Shown: in pieces, positions 1-10,714 of the stretch
How positions within the stretch are numbered: position 1 is the stretch's first letter
How the letters are laid out: every line of letters starts with the position of its first letter
Source: Lunularia cruciata
Lineage: Eukaryota > Streptophyta > Marchantiopsida > Lunulariales > Lunulariaceae
Assembly: GCA_948567375.1 (NCBI GenBank)
Contig: OX419760.1
Coordinates: 25,606,001-25,670,000 of the forward strand
Length of the DNA stretch: 64,000 nt
Reading direction: 5' to 3'
The notes under the pieces: generated by a model
Told to the model about the DNA's origin: nothing
The model's database searches: none
The model's input: the letters and a program-made list of their open reading frames with translations, nothing else
Made by a program: the position numbers and the translations under genes

Positions 1-540
1 GTGCTCTGGTGTGCTCTTGGTAGTGAAGTTGGAGTGATGACCAATCAGACTACCTATATTTCTCTTTGGTGAGGCAAGAAGTGATGACCTATAGACCACA
101 AGAGTACCCATTGTGATAGTAGGTTACAGGTTGCCCTTTCTCCTAGTGTAGTTGTCATAGTTAGATCTACATTAGTTGGAGATGTTTAGTTGATAGTATT
201 GGCACTTGGAGGTATTGGCACTTAGTGGGGTTCTTGCATAGGTTTTGGTTACAGGTTGCAATTCTTGGTTATTTTGTCATGATAGAGTTCTTTGGGGACT
301 CCGGAGAAGATAGCACTATAGTACATAGTGGGTTTACTTGGAGTGGTGCTTGTTATCAGCTTGTATCTCACGTCCCAATGAGGGAGGAGATTGACTCTGA
401 GTTGGAGTTTTACATAGGAGCTGATTCAGTTAAGAGTGCACTTGGTGTGTTTGCATTATTTTTGTAGGACATGGACAAGATTTATGGGATTTCCAAAGGT
501 CCTAAGCATTACTTTGGTATAGTGGGTACCATTGAGTTAG

Positions 541-1900
541 ATGACTTCATCTAGGAGTTTGATAGTTGGTGTGATCTGTAATAGATGCAAAACCCAACTT
601 TGTTTGTACCCTTCATGGCATAGAAGGGGTTATTTTAGCATGGAAGGTCCACCAATGGACAACTACCATGAGTTCAAGAGAGCTCACTTGGAGGAGATTG
701 AGCTATGGAGACAATATTGGTCTCTGAACTATATCTCTATCACTTTAGGCACACTTTTTAGCGTTAGATTGGTAGTACCCATGAATTCTAGCTCTAGTAG
801 CGTTGGTGGATCTCTTGGATATGGTGCTACTATGAGTGGAAGTACTACTACATGAGGTGGTGTAGTACTGGAGTCTAACTCCATGAAAGAGTATTTCCAA
901 TGTTTGAGGCAAACTACCAGGGAGTGCGGACTAACAAGCTAAGGAGCTTGTAAGAGTTCTAGCAAAAGGCTGGAGAGAGCCAATGCAAGGCATACACTTG
1001 CATGAGATGGCTGATAAGTTTTACTTAGGGAGTTATTGAAGTGCAAGTAGTCCAATTTTGGTATGTGATATTGGGTAGGGAGTTGCACGTGTGCTACATT
1101 GCTGCAGGCTACTTTGCCTACTATGGCAATGGTCTTTGGTTTGGTTGAGCATATTGAGCTCAACATGGTGGAGGAGAGAGTGGTGACATCCAGATTTGGT
1201 AGGGAGACCTCATCCACAACTGTTACTTCTTCTGGAGTGCAGCAAAGTGTACCATGCCATGTCGGTTTTTGAGGATATGGTGGACAACCTAGATCTTATG
1301 GAGTGAGTGGAGAGTAGTAGCCAATGAGTGGTTTAGTTGCTTGTTGGACTTTTGGTGGACCTCATCGCAAGAGAGAGTGCATTCAAGGCAATGGACCTAA
1401 TACCTCTGGTGCATCTTAGCCAACATAGGGACAGTGTGATCATTGCCATAGATTTGGTCACACCAATGACCGATGCTTTGACCTACACTCAAAGTTATGG
1501 AGTGGTAGCTGCTATGGCAGGTGGTAGAGGATCCACACCTATTAGAAGTGCAGTACCTGCTCTTACTTCTGATACAACCATGGTTACTTGGACTGAGTAG
1601 TTGGAGCAAAAATTGGCTAGCATGGCCATAGCTTAGAGGAGATCTGATTTGGATGCTGAGGCTTCCAACTCATATGCATGTGATAAACATATCTTAGACT
1701 TCATGTGTGGAGCAACACAAGTGGATGCATCTACTGTAGTGACTAGGAGTGCAATACATGCTCCAAAGCCTAGAGGAGCATCAACAAAGTTAGACCCACA
1801 AAGAGGAGAGGTTGGTAGATAGGTTAGACTTTCCTTGTCTTTTACACTCTTTGAGGCACACCAAACAACATCTATGGCTCCTAAACGTCTTAGTGTAGGT
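541..1900 (+). pseudogene. gag: Family C gag remnant with CCHC zinc knuckle
   Basis: Broken gag-like coding sequence. The clearest landmark is a nucleocapsid zinc knuckle at 1435-1476, CDHCHRFGHTNDRC, with exact C-x2-C-x4-H-x4-C spacing. After it a frame continues with a short coiled-coil-like stretch (LEQKLASMAIA around 1600-1635, with one stop on each side). Upstream, 541-855 is open (104 codons) but I do not recognise its fold. Nucleocapsid knuckles bind element RNA for packaging in the virus-like particle. Frames shift several times between 855 and 1430. The assignment to gag rests on the knuckle and on its position before protease and RT. The 5' end of the gene is not defined. Confidence 0.65.
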
Positions 1901-1980
1901 GTGGTAGGTGGTGATTGAGTGCATGATAGACTACCTACTAGTCAGCCACCTACTACTACACAAATTGAGTCTAGCACAAA

Positions 1981-2345
1981 TTGATGTTGGGGGTGGTGCA
2001 GCTGATTATGCACTTTCCATTATTCTCAGCCAATGAAATGTGTACATTGGGAGTTGACCCAACTCCAATGTTTTGGTTGGCTGCCACGCTTTGTGACAGT
2101 AGGGATGATGTGGTCCCTACTACTAGATCAAAGGTGGTTGATAATAAAATTGACCTGGTGGAGGAGCATGAGATCCGCTCACTGATCAATGGTTTATGGC
2201 AAGCAACAATGGCTAGATTGGAGGAGTTACTAGCTAGACCGACCTTTGAGCAAACATGTTTTACACTTGGGGTTGTCCTATTGGATAACCAAAGGGGGAT
2301 GTTTTGGTTGGTGAGACCTTCAAGGAAGGTTTCCACACCACCAAA
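1981..2345 (+). other. Open reading segment between gag and protease, family C
   Basis: An uninterrupted frame of 123 codons (1981-2352) lies between the gag knuckle and the protease remnant of family C. It contains acidic, leucine-rich sequence such as EEHEIRSLINGLWQATMARL and may be the linker or pre-protease region of the polyprotein. I do not recognise a domain in it. The opposite strand is also open here (1971-2336), so openness alone is weak evidence. It is listed because it lies in the coding direction and order expected of the element. Confidence 0.35.
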
Positions 2346-2913
2346 GGTCTAACTTGACTCTCGTGTGTAGCCTCTTATGTTGGGGAAGGCTACAATTGTT
2401 GGTCTGGAGTTACGAAAGACCGATGTGGAGAGGTGTCCATTTTAGATTGAGATGTCTCTACGGGGTGGTTCTACATAGTACGTCACATGTGGAGAGCTTT
2501 TTGTCTTGATTGAACCTAATCATCCAACTAATAGCTCTATGGTGAGAGCTTGGGCCATTGTGATCGTGGCTCAGTCATATGAAGTGTTAGTTGGGGGAAC
2601 AATGTTGTATCCCATGGGTTTCAATCTGGACTATTGGGAGGAGATAGCCTCCTATAGACTAAATTGGCAATCTGGTGAGGGACGAGTATATCATCTACCA
2701 ATACGTTTCAATAGTGGCAGTCTTGGCTCACGACAATTTGGAATCATGGCGGCTTCAATTTCAACTTTCAATGGTTTTGTTACTTGGCCTGGTGATTTAT
2801 TGGAAGGGAATGCCCATGTAGAGGATACTCTAGTACTAGAGGAGATCACTCGGATTTGGAGTATGAGTGGGATTGTTCTATCCACCTTGGATATTCCTTT
2901 GGCATTGCAATAG
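2346..2913 (+). pseudogene. pol: Family C retropepsin-like protease remnant
   Basis: Remnant of the aspartic protease that cuts the Gag-Pol polyprotein. From 2346 the frame reads LDSR, then a stop after one residue, then PLMLGKA, which fits an active-site segment of D-S/T-G type with the glycine changed. A second stretch in an open frame (2506-2913) reads YEVLVGGTMLYPMGF at about 2578-2620. This looks like the conserved hydrophobic C-terminal strand and flap-side region of such proteases. Stops occur at the active site and near 2440. The position between gag and the methyltransferase/RT block supports the call. The family assignment is inferred from motif shape and order, without an alignment. 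Confidence 0.5.
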
Positions 2914-3062
2914 CATTGCAGCATCATGTAGATCAATTGGTGCAACAAGCTTGGAGTGAAACCTTTGTACCACTAGGCAATCAGTGTGAGGATGAGCTTC
3001 CAAAGTCTATTACCTTGATACCTTTGGATACCACACTCATTGCTTGTCAATATCTAATAGAG

Positions 3063-3994
3063 GGAGTATGTCTATTGGAGTTGTTCAATGGGATTAGCAT
3101 GGACTAGCTGCGGTACTATAGGTGGGTATACAAGTACAGAGGTACTTGTATTAGAATAGAGATGAGAGTGCTAGGTAAGTCTCTCTCATGTGGCACCCTT
3201 GGCCTATGGATATCCTAAGTTATTACCAATGTCAACAATTAGGGGTTACTAAAAGGCCCTACAAGCAGATATTTCCTTGTTGGGGGCGCATGATTTGGAG
3301 AGATATGGGTCTATTTATTTGGTGATTTTTGGATGGCCATGTAAGGGATATACACGTGCTGGTCAAGGTTTGGGTCTTTAGGATCCCCGTTTTGGTGTGT
3401 TTTGGGAGATGTTACAAATACTATGACATCTTCATGTTCATCAATCCATTTCTCCAGCTTACCTTTTAAAGAACATCTCTTTGATAGGTGATTCTTGCAT
3501 TTGGGTAATGGCAAGTACACATCAAGTCCATTCTTGGATGGGACATGCATGTTGTTAGATACAACTAGAGTGGGATTCCATGCTCATTGTCTTTGTCTTT
3601 GGTAGACAAACCTCTTACCCAAAGAGGTTCTACAACACGCTTGTGACGGGATTCAACGACTAGACCACATCATTGTTGATGACATCTTGGATGTTGGGCG
3701 TCAATCTCAAATAGTGGTAGTGGCTGATAGGTCACCTATGGTAGTGGTGAACCTAGTTGGACAGTCTAGAGCTACTTTTCTCACACTTATGAGTTCCTAG
3801 GCTCCCATGCTTTTTGAGAGGGAGGCATTGGATTGGTTTGGGACTCACAATTACAATAGTTGGTGGAGCCTAGCACCAATGAGAGAGAGTGGATGATGGG
3901 TTTTTGCAACGATATTACCACCATTCTAATAGTGTTAGAAGCATCCAGGCATTAGGTGTTAGGTCAGGCTATGAATTTAAACTATTTGACGTGG
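3063..3994 (+). pseudogene. C5 cytosine DNA methyltransferase domain inside family C pol (decayed)
   Basis: Sequence of a C5 cytosine methyltransferase, which transfers a methyl group from S-adenosylmethionine to cytosine in DNA. Motifs appear in the right order: motif I ELFNGIS (3078-3098, cofactor loop); motif IV GWPCKGYTRAGQG (3331-3369) with the catalytic Pro-Cys at 3337-3342; DPRFGVFWEM after one stop; motif VI region PAYLLKNISLIGD (3454-3492), where the usual E-N-V reads K-N-I; a central part containing VDDILDVG (about 3676-3700); then ERE-WMMGF (3881-3904) and motif X GQAMNLNYLTW (3962-3994). The total span fits a small catalytic domain. The frame changes at least three times and stops are present, so it is dead. 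It lies between protease and RT of the same element, on the same strand. Substrate context (CG or other) cannot be read from the sequence. Confidence 0.82.
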
Positions 3995-4499
3995 ATTGTG
4001 AACCTTGGTTTGGCAAAGTAGTGTTAGATGCACTTGATAGGCATCACCACTTAGACACTTGTGAGCTCTATGCCTATTGAGACAATTCAAGCACATGTTG
4101 GGGGCAATGGACCAAGTGAGCGTGGTATTCTTGGGACACAATTAATGGCTACTAGAGAGAGTGGTCTACTTGGAGGCCATCTAGGTGAGCGTAGGCTACT
4201 TGGATTACACCCTTGGTCTACTTGGGATGCAACTAGATGACATATGGAGCTTGTAGCCAGATTGGATGGAGTTTTTCACACTGAAGTTAGGAACTCTAGT
4301 GGTTGAGAGCATGATACTACTGCTCCCAAGGGTCCAGTGTAACATCCAATCAATATGTCTTCCACTCTTATGACAATTACAGAGGACACTTAGGAGCCAG
4401 ATCTTGGACCCAAGCTTATAGGAGAGGAAAGACGGAGAGTTTGGAGGTTCTTGAGGAGCTAAACAAATTGTTTCGCCTTCACTATGAAGAATTTGGGTG

Positions 4500-5158
4500 C
4501 TCTAAAAGGACTTGGTATTCAGATTGAGCTTACTAGCAATACACTAGTTTTTTGATGTCCCTATAGATATAGTGACATGGAGCGAACATTGATTCAGAGC
4601 CAAAGTAGTGACCTTTTTGAGGCTATTTTGGTGGAGATTTCACATGGAAAATATGCATCAGCCACAATAATGCCAGGCAAGAAGGATATGCATGACAACT
4701 ACAAAGATAGGCAAATGTGTGGAGATTACCATCCTATCAACCAACAAACTAGGGCTCGTTTGTTTGCCATGCCTACATTGGAGGAGATCTTTGATGCAAT
4801 TGGGCATGCAAAGGTCTTCAATACTTTGGATCTTTGAGCAGGATATCATCCATTGCTGATCAGGAGGAAGATAATTCCAAGATAATATTTTGGGCTATTG
4901 ATCTTCATAGTAAGGTTGTGTTATATCAGTGGAGATTCTTACCATTTGGGTCAAAGAATGCTTCTATTGAGTTCTAGAGGATCATGGGTAGGATCCTAGC
5001 TAGATTGGATTTTGCTTAGTGCTATATTGATGACATTTTGGACTATAGCACTATTGTGGAGGAGAATGAGAGACAATTTTTGGAGGTGTTTGAGATCTCA
5101 TGGACTCAAATTACATCTTGGGCAGTGTATGTTCTTCCATGAGTAGGTTGAGTATTTG
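4500..5158 (+). pseudogene. pol: Family C reverse transcriptase, N-terminal part
   Basis: Ty3/gypsy-type RT that copies element RNA to DNA. Seen in order: ASATIMPGKKDMH and CGDYHPIN (about 4650-4745; fingers, equivalent of RMCVDYR), MPTLEEIFDAIGHAKVFNTLDL (4767-4834; first catalytic Asp in TLDL), QWRFLPFGSKNA (about 4928-4963) and CYIDDILDYS (about 5022-5051, the YxDD box). Premature stops include TGA at 4835-4837, where the family has Arg, and TAG at 4975-4977, where it has Gln; both fit C-to-T change. The frame ends at the family A LTR start at 5163 and resumes at 11619. Confidence 0.85.
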
Positions 5159-5695
5159 GGTCTGTGAGCCGGCCTATCTCTCACTCAGGATGAACCTCTG
5201 ATGGCTATTATGGTAGCGCACCATGGATTGAGAAGGCAAGGAACCCCAACTCCATCATACTCCTCCAAGGCTAACACTCCAAGACTCAAGACATTGCTCA
5301 CTAGAGAACTCAATGAGAGAGAGACATTTGCAAATGAAAGGATGATGAGTACTTCCTCACCCCTAGTTTATATACTTGTGAAATAATTACGTACCAAAGT
5401 TACTAATTACCGCAATAACTCAAGTTACTAGACTAAAATTCAAGTAAAGTAAAAAAGTAGAAAGGAATATCCATTCACATGGGCATATTCCACTACCATG
5501 TGATCTTATCTTGACCCAACCACTAAGTCAAGGATTCCTTCACATGGGCTATCCTTGGACTATAGAAGAATCTAAAACAAAAAGGCTTGTGGGCCCAAGA
5601 GTTCTCAACTCTTTCCTCAAAGCCAAACACCTAGGAATAATACCAAGTCAACACACTAGAATCCAAAATAGTGGTGCTCATCTTTTGCACCTCCT

Positions 5696-5898
5696 TGTAA
5701 TACTTTGAGGACAAGGGAAGAGAGAAAACAAAAATTACACATTCAACATTCGGTGCCCTAAAGGAGCACCTTCTCTTTATTATATAGACAAAGAGGATCT
5801 CCTCCAAGGAAGCTCCACCATCGGATTAGACACATAGATAGGTGACATGTCAGCAAGCTCCACCCTTGGATTACTTACTTGGGTGGGTGACATGTTGG
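5696..5898 (-). repeat. Family B 3' LTR, truncated
   Basis: About 203 bp that match the outer end of the 10715-11451 LTR (TGTAATACT, GGACAAG, the CACCTTCTCTTTATTATATAG segment). The match stops at 5898, after CATGTTGG, and pol coding sequence follows directly. A deletion therefore removed about 535 bp of LTR, the polypurine tract and the 3' end of pol. Confidence 0.85.
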
Positions 5899-7100
5899 GA
5901 AATATGGAATACAAGATGGATCTTCATGTGTGGTGGTAGCTCAAGGTGATAGGCCACATCGCCGATACAACAAAGAATCAAGAAAGGCCCAATAAAACAA
6001 GGTTTGAGCTTACAAGGTCCAACTAATGTGAGGTTGGTTGTCGATAGTCACACTTGATCCTCAACATTGAACTCCATGTGCCTACGGTGTGCATCAGCAT
6101 ACTGCTTTTGTCAATTTTGTGCAATCTGTAATCTATGCTTCGTGCTTTCCACACCGTGTTGGATTCTAGAAACAAATGTGTTGACTGCACCAACCTTGGT
6201 AGCCACTAAACAAATCTTCATCAAGCTAGAAGGTGGGAAGGGATGCTCACCATACATGAGGAAGAATGGAGTGGCTTGGGTGGATGCATTCACTGAATTA
6301 TTGTAAGAAAATTCCACCAACGGGAGTAGGGTGTCCCACCTCTCTTGCTCTTCTAAGGTGAAGCCGCGTAACATGTCGTCAATTGTGCAATTAGCCCGCT
6401 TTGTTTGGCCATCTGTTTGTGGGTGGTAAGTTGTGGACATGGCCAACTTGGTTTTGAAGAAATCAAAGAGTGTTCGCCAAAACAAACTGGTGAATTGAGT
6501 GCCTCTATCGGTGATAAGTACTCTTTGGTGAGAGAAGATTACATCTAAGTATAATTGAGCTAGTTGTGGAGCGGTCACATTCTTGGTGGTAGGGCGCTCA
6601 TGCATCATTTTGTTGAGCTGGTCCACAAAGACCATGATGGAGTCAAACCCTAAGGTGGTCTTGGGTAATTCACAGACAAGATCCATACTCACTTGTTCCC
6701 AATGTTGGGTAGGCATGGGGAGAGGTTGAAGGAGCCCTACAGGAGCTTGATTAGAAGCTTTGTTTTGTTGACAAAGTAGACTACTGCGCACGTAGTCCAT
6801 CATGTCATTGCTCATCTTGGGCCAAAAGTAACGGCATTGGACTGCATCCAAGATCTTGTCCATTCCGACATGACCTGCAATGGCCGAATCATGACATTCC
6901 GCTAGAATGGTGGTGTGTAATTTTGGGACATTTGGGATCCATAATCTGCCATCACGAAAGGTGAGTCCTTGGGTGCTGGTGACACCTTTGGATGATTGCG
7001 CTTCTACAATCTGCGGATCAGTTTTTGTAGTAGCTAGAATCTCTGGCCATAATTTAGGGTTAATCTTAACCTCTGCCACCAAGTTGTTTGCCATTGGCAT
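5899..7100 (-). pseudogene. pol: Family B integrase
   Basis: Minus-strand integrase, open 6111-7100 and continuing in another frame to 5899. The zinc region reads ECHDSAIAGHVGMDKI then RYFWPKM and SSLLCQQNK, in which the first Cys of the CxxC pair is Ser. Catalytic region: MDLVCELP (first Asp), LITDRGTQF (second Asp), and DGQTKRAN, where the catalytic Glu of the usual GQTERAN is Lys. The tail has CKLKPCFIGPF (GPF motif, about 5985-6020). The gene is cut by a deletion at 5898, so a chromodomain, if it existed, is gone. Integrase joins cDNA to host DNA; the E-to-K change alone should abolish this. Confidence 0.85.
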
Positions 7101-7127
7101 ACGGATGAATGCATTTGCAATTGCTTC

Positions 7128-8285
7128 TTACCTTCTACATAGGTGATTGACATGTTGAAGCATTCTCACCACTCTGCCCACCAAATCCGCCAACAAGATA
7201 GATCCTTCTACATCTCGAGGTAGACTAGAGGTTTGTGGTATATCTCTACTACAAATGCCTTCTCGCCCATGTAGTGCTTCCAATGCTTGGTTGCCAAAAC
7301 AATGGCCAACTCTTCTTGTTCTGTGGTGTGGTAGTTGCACTCTGCCGGTAACAAATTTTGAGAGAAATATGCAATTAGATGCCATCCGTCATGCCACTCT
7401 TGTTGTAGGACTGCTCCTATTGCTACGCTTGATGAATCTGTAGCCAACTTGATTGGTCGTTTTGGGTCATACCACTTCAAGATTGGTGCATGTAGCAAGG
7501 TGGCTTTCAATTCTTGAAAGGCCAACTCTTGTGCGGTTCCCCATGTCCACTTCTTCCCCTTGTCAAGTAGTGCTATTAAAGGCTATGCAACCTTGGAGAA
7601 GTCCTTGACAAATCTACAATAGAATCTCTTCAACCCCAAGAAGCTCTTGAGTTGAGTTTGATCTTTGGGGGCATGCCATTTTTGAATGACCTCTATTTTA
7701 TCTGTCAATACTTGAATGCCCTCTGCACTTACTCTATGCCCCAAGTAGTCTACTTCAAACTTTCCAAACTCGCACTTTGAGATTTTGGCATACAATCAAT
7801 TTTGGCATACAATTATGTCTTAGAATCTAGAGGACCTCTTGTAGATGTTGTTTGTGTTCCGTCATCATGCTATTGTATACCAAGATATTGTCCAAGAAGA
7901 CAATAACAAGTTTATCCAAGTATGGATGAAATATGTCATTCATTAGACTCATGAAATTGGCAGGTGCATTGGTGAGGCCAAAAGGCATCACATGATACTC
8001 AAAGTGGCCATACCTAGTTCGAAAGGCAGTTTTGTACACATTTTCCTTTGCAATTTGGATTTGATTTTAACCGCTCTGCAAGTCCAATTTGGTGAAGTAT
8101 CTCGCTCCATGGAATTGATTAAACAAGTCATGTATGCAAGGTAAGAGGTATTTGTTCTTCATTGTTTGCTGATTGAGACCTCGATAGTCAATGCACATGC
8201 GCGTTATACCATCCTTCTTCTTCACAAACAAGACAAGAGCCCCATATGGTGATACGCTAGGTTGGATGAACCCCTTCTGCAACAT
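7128..8285 (-). pseudogene. pol: Family B reverse transcriptase and RNase H
   Basis: Four successive minus-strand fragments. 8067-8285: [30 protein letters not shown] and FTKLDLQSG (first catalytic Asp). 7827-8039: [12 protein letters not shown] and [12 protein letters not shown], where the YxDD-type box (usually FLDD) has become FLDN, losing one catalytic Asp. 7583-7795: CEFGKFEVDYLGHRVSAEGI and LKSFLGL (thumb and connection). 7208-7525: LATDSSSVAIGAVLQQE and TEQEELAIVLATKHWKHY (RNase H). A tail at 7128-7385 continues in another frame. Stops separate the pieces. The gene order and motifs are typical of Ty3/gypsy pol. Confidence 0.85.
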
Positions 8286-8294
8286 CTCTTCAAT

Positions 8295-8952
8295 TTAAGT
8301 CTTACACTCCTCCAACTCATAAAGTGATAGGCGATATGGGGTCCTACAAGGAGGTGTCTTCCCCAAAAGTATCTCAATTTTATGATCTACTCTCCTTTTT
8401 TGTGGTAATCCTAAGGGTAGATCATCAAGAAAGACATCTTGAAATTTATCCACCACAGCCTTCAATTTCTCAGGAACTTGTCCATCAAGTTGTGCACTCT
8501 GGACTTCTCTTATTAGACTAATGAAACATCTATCGGTCTTATAGATAGTTGCCGTCCCTATGACACATAGAGGCAAATCCTACCTGGGTGATTTTTCTTT
8601 AACCTCAATGATTGACCATTGGTGGATTCTCACTACTTTCTTCCTCCAATCTACCATAGGGTTGTAGTGCTCCATCCATGGCATGCCTAAGATTGCATCA
8701 TAAAAAGCTAATTTTATCACTCGCCACTCAATTGCTTCCTTGATATTCTCCTACAGAGAGTGTTACCCGTCTAGGTAATGATTCAATCCTCGCTATTTTC
8801 CCGTTAGGCAACTCTACTTCTTTACTCCTATCTCTCTCTAGATCCATTCCCAATCTTATTGCAACAGAGTGAGATAAGAAATTCTCTATTGCTCTTAGAT
8901 CAATTAATACTCTCACTTGATTGCCTTCTAGGACTCCATTCACGACAATCAA
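8295..8952 (-). pseudogene. pol: Family B protease and RT N-terminus
   Basis: The frame 8728-8952 (minus) carries the retropepsin active-site region VRVLIDLRAIENFLS, where chromoviruses have D-S-G-A-T-H-N-F. The Ser and Gly of the D-S-G triad are replaced, so the protease is inactive. The frame 8295-8576 has VDHKIEILLGKTPPCRTPY and ELEE, the segment just before the RT palm. The two frames are separated by stops. Protease cleaves the polyprotein; the position between gag and RT is canonical. Confidence 0.7.
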
Positions 8953-9099
8953 TGATGAGGTTGCCTTTTGGAATCTTTGTGCATTAGTCTTCTTCCTTCC
9001 CTTGCTGCTCTTCTTTCTTATTGAGCCAGTAAGGCCGGGAGGTACATTTATTGGTAATCTTCATTTTCCGAAGTGATTTCCACCTCCTCCTCTTCAATG

Positions 9100-10067
9100 C
9101 GCTTCTCAATGTTGTTCAAAGATTGCCTATACAAAGGCCGAGGGCCTCTAGGGAAAAGAGTGCGACAGTTGGTAGATATGTGCCCAATACGAACACAATT
9201 GTAACAATGGTGTTGTTCTCCTCAAGTTCCTTCTCCTTGTGGGACTCCATTTCTTTGTTCTTCTACCTGTCCACGCTCCCCTTGAAGCGGTCGTGCTCCT
9301 CGATCTCAAAATCAAAGGTTGCCCAATTCCATTGGTATTGGTCCACCCATGTGTGGCATTTTTGCCTGATAATGTTGAGGTGGAACTACCCCTTCACCTC
9401 CACCCAATGCTCATACTATTCTCTATGCACAAGCAATGGCTTCAAATGCCATGCGAGGATTTTGCACCATGACGTCTTGGCAAATCCGCTCCTTTAACCC
9501 TTGTTTGAAATTGTTGAGAGCCTCTGTTGGACTCATGTCTGTTATTGTGACTTATAGATCCAAAAATGTCTCCACATACGCTTGAACGCTATTCTTCTAT
9601 CTCAATCCCCATAGTCGGGTTCAAGCCATCTGCACAAAATCCACCAATTGGAAATTCTTTAGCAATCCTTCTTGCATTGCTGTCCGCGTGACCTCCATTC
9701 TCTCTGCCAACATGGATCGTTCCTAAGCATCATACCATGTAAGGGCTTTATCGGTCAAGTGCCCACATGTTAACACACCAACAACATGCTTCATGATCTT
9801 TGTTGAGAACAATCGGAAATATTGATTCATTCTTGAGATCCAATTTTCCACTACTCCCATCATACGCTGCTCCTTGGAAGGCTTGATGTTGCAGGTCTTC
9901 TTCATCCGGAGTAGCAATGTGGCTTCATTGTTGATAGGGTTTGTAGGCACACGTGCCTCTCCAAGTACTTTAGTTGCAAGTATTGGGTTTTGAGATGGCT
10001 CTTCTTCTTGCATGGCTTGATCATTCTTGAGGATTTGCACTTGACTTTGTAATGTCTCCCTGGTCAT
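9100..10067 (-). pseudogene. gag: Family B gag remnant
   Basis: Minus-strand gag. The open part 9723-10067 includes VENWISRMNQYFRLF and KALTWYDA, the retrotransposon-gag capsid signature (W, L-T-W). Downstream, in shifted frames, come segments such as ALNNFKQGLKERICQ (about 9490-9535) and a CCHC knuckle CYNCVRIGHISTNC at 9165-9206 with exact spacing. Gag forms the virus-like particle and binds genomic RNA. Several stops interrupt the gene between 9206 and 9723. A further short frame upstream (10170-10373) may be its N-terminal part; I see no domain there. Confidence 0.75.
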
Positions 10068-10700
10068 CTTAATCTCTCAAAATTCATTGAACATCCCTTG
10101 CATTCCTTGCACCAGCTCTTGCAATTGCGGATCCATGGTTCCTACAACACTTAATTGCTAATGTCTACTTCAATATAGAGTCAATATGATCACTTTAGAA
10201 GGTGCACGGACTGTCGGAACTACCATTGGGACCTCTGAAGCTATCACTCGTTGATAATACTCCTCGCCAAAATTCCTAACCACAAAATCTCTAAATGTCA
10301 CTTTTGGTCTCACTACATAATGGATTTCTACTTGAGTGTTGAAAGGGAGAGGATTTGGGACATTCACATCCATTTTATCATAAAAGAATGTAGATTGTCA
10401 AATCCCACTCTCTATCATATATCACCACAGGTAGATAAACTAGCAATACCCTACGCCAAAGTGATAAACTAGCAATATCCTCATTTGCTCATGCTAGATG
10501 TACATAACCTTGATGTGGAATGGATTCAGGAATGGAAAGCTAGGTGCGGGAAATTGTCCTCCCGGTGCATTCATCCCATCCGCTCTCTAAAGTCCTTCCT
10601 AAGTCTAGCAATTACTCTATGTTCTCCACCTCAAACTACTCAGTTTCAGTAGTTCGTGCTCTTCCAAGAGGGGTGATACACTCTCTTGGACTAAGACACT

Positions 10701-10713
10701 TGCTCTGATACCA
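10701..10713 (-). promoter_or_regulatory. Primer binding site of family B (initiator tRNA-Met)
   Basis: On the minus strand, one base inside the 5' LTR, the sequence TGGTATCAGAGCA matches the classic plant retrotransposon site complementary to the 3' end of initiator methionine tRNA, which primes minus-strand cDNA synthesis. It fixes the minus orientation of the element. Confidence 0.9.
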
Positions 10714-10714
10714 T

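Noticed and set aside
1397-1609. Minus-strand open frame across the family C gag
   Set aside because: It is the antisense shadow of the zinc-knuckle region; no domain and opposite to the element.
3889-4080. 63-codon plus-strand open frame
   Set aside because: It overlaps the end of the methyltransferase in another frame; the motif X frame explains this stretch better.
5201-5386. 61-codon frame conserved in family A LTR copies (5201, 14159, 21174, 31617)
   Set aside because: Considered as an LTR-encoded peptide, but the copies are nearly identical as DNA, so openness is inherited from the repeat. It is antisense to element transcription and has no domain.
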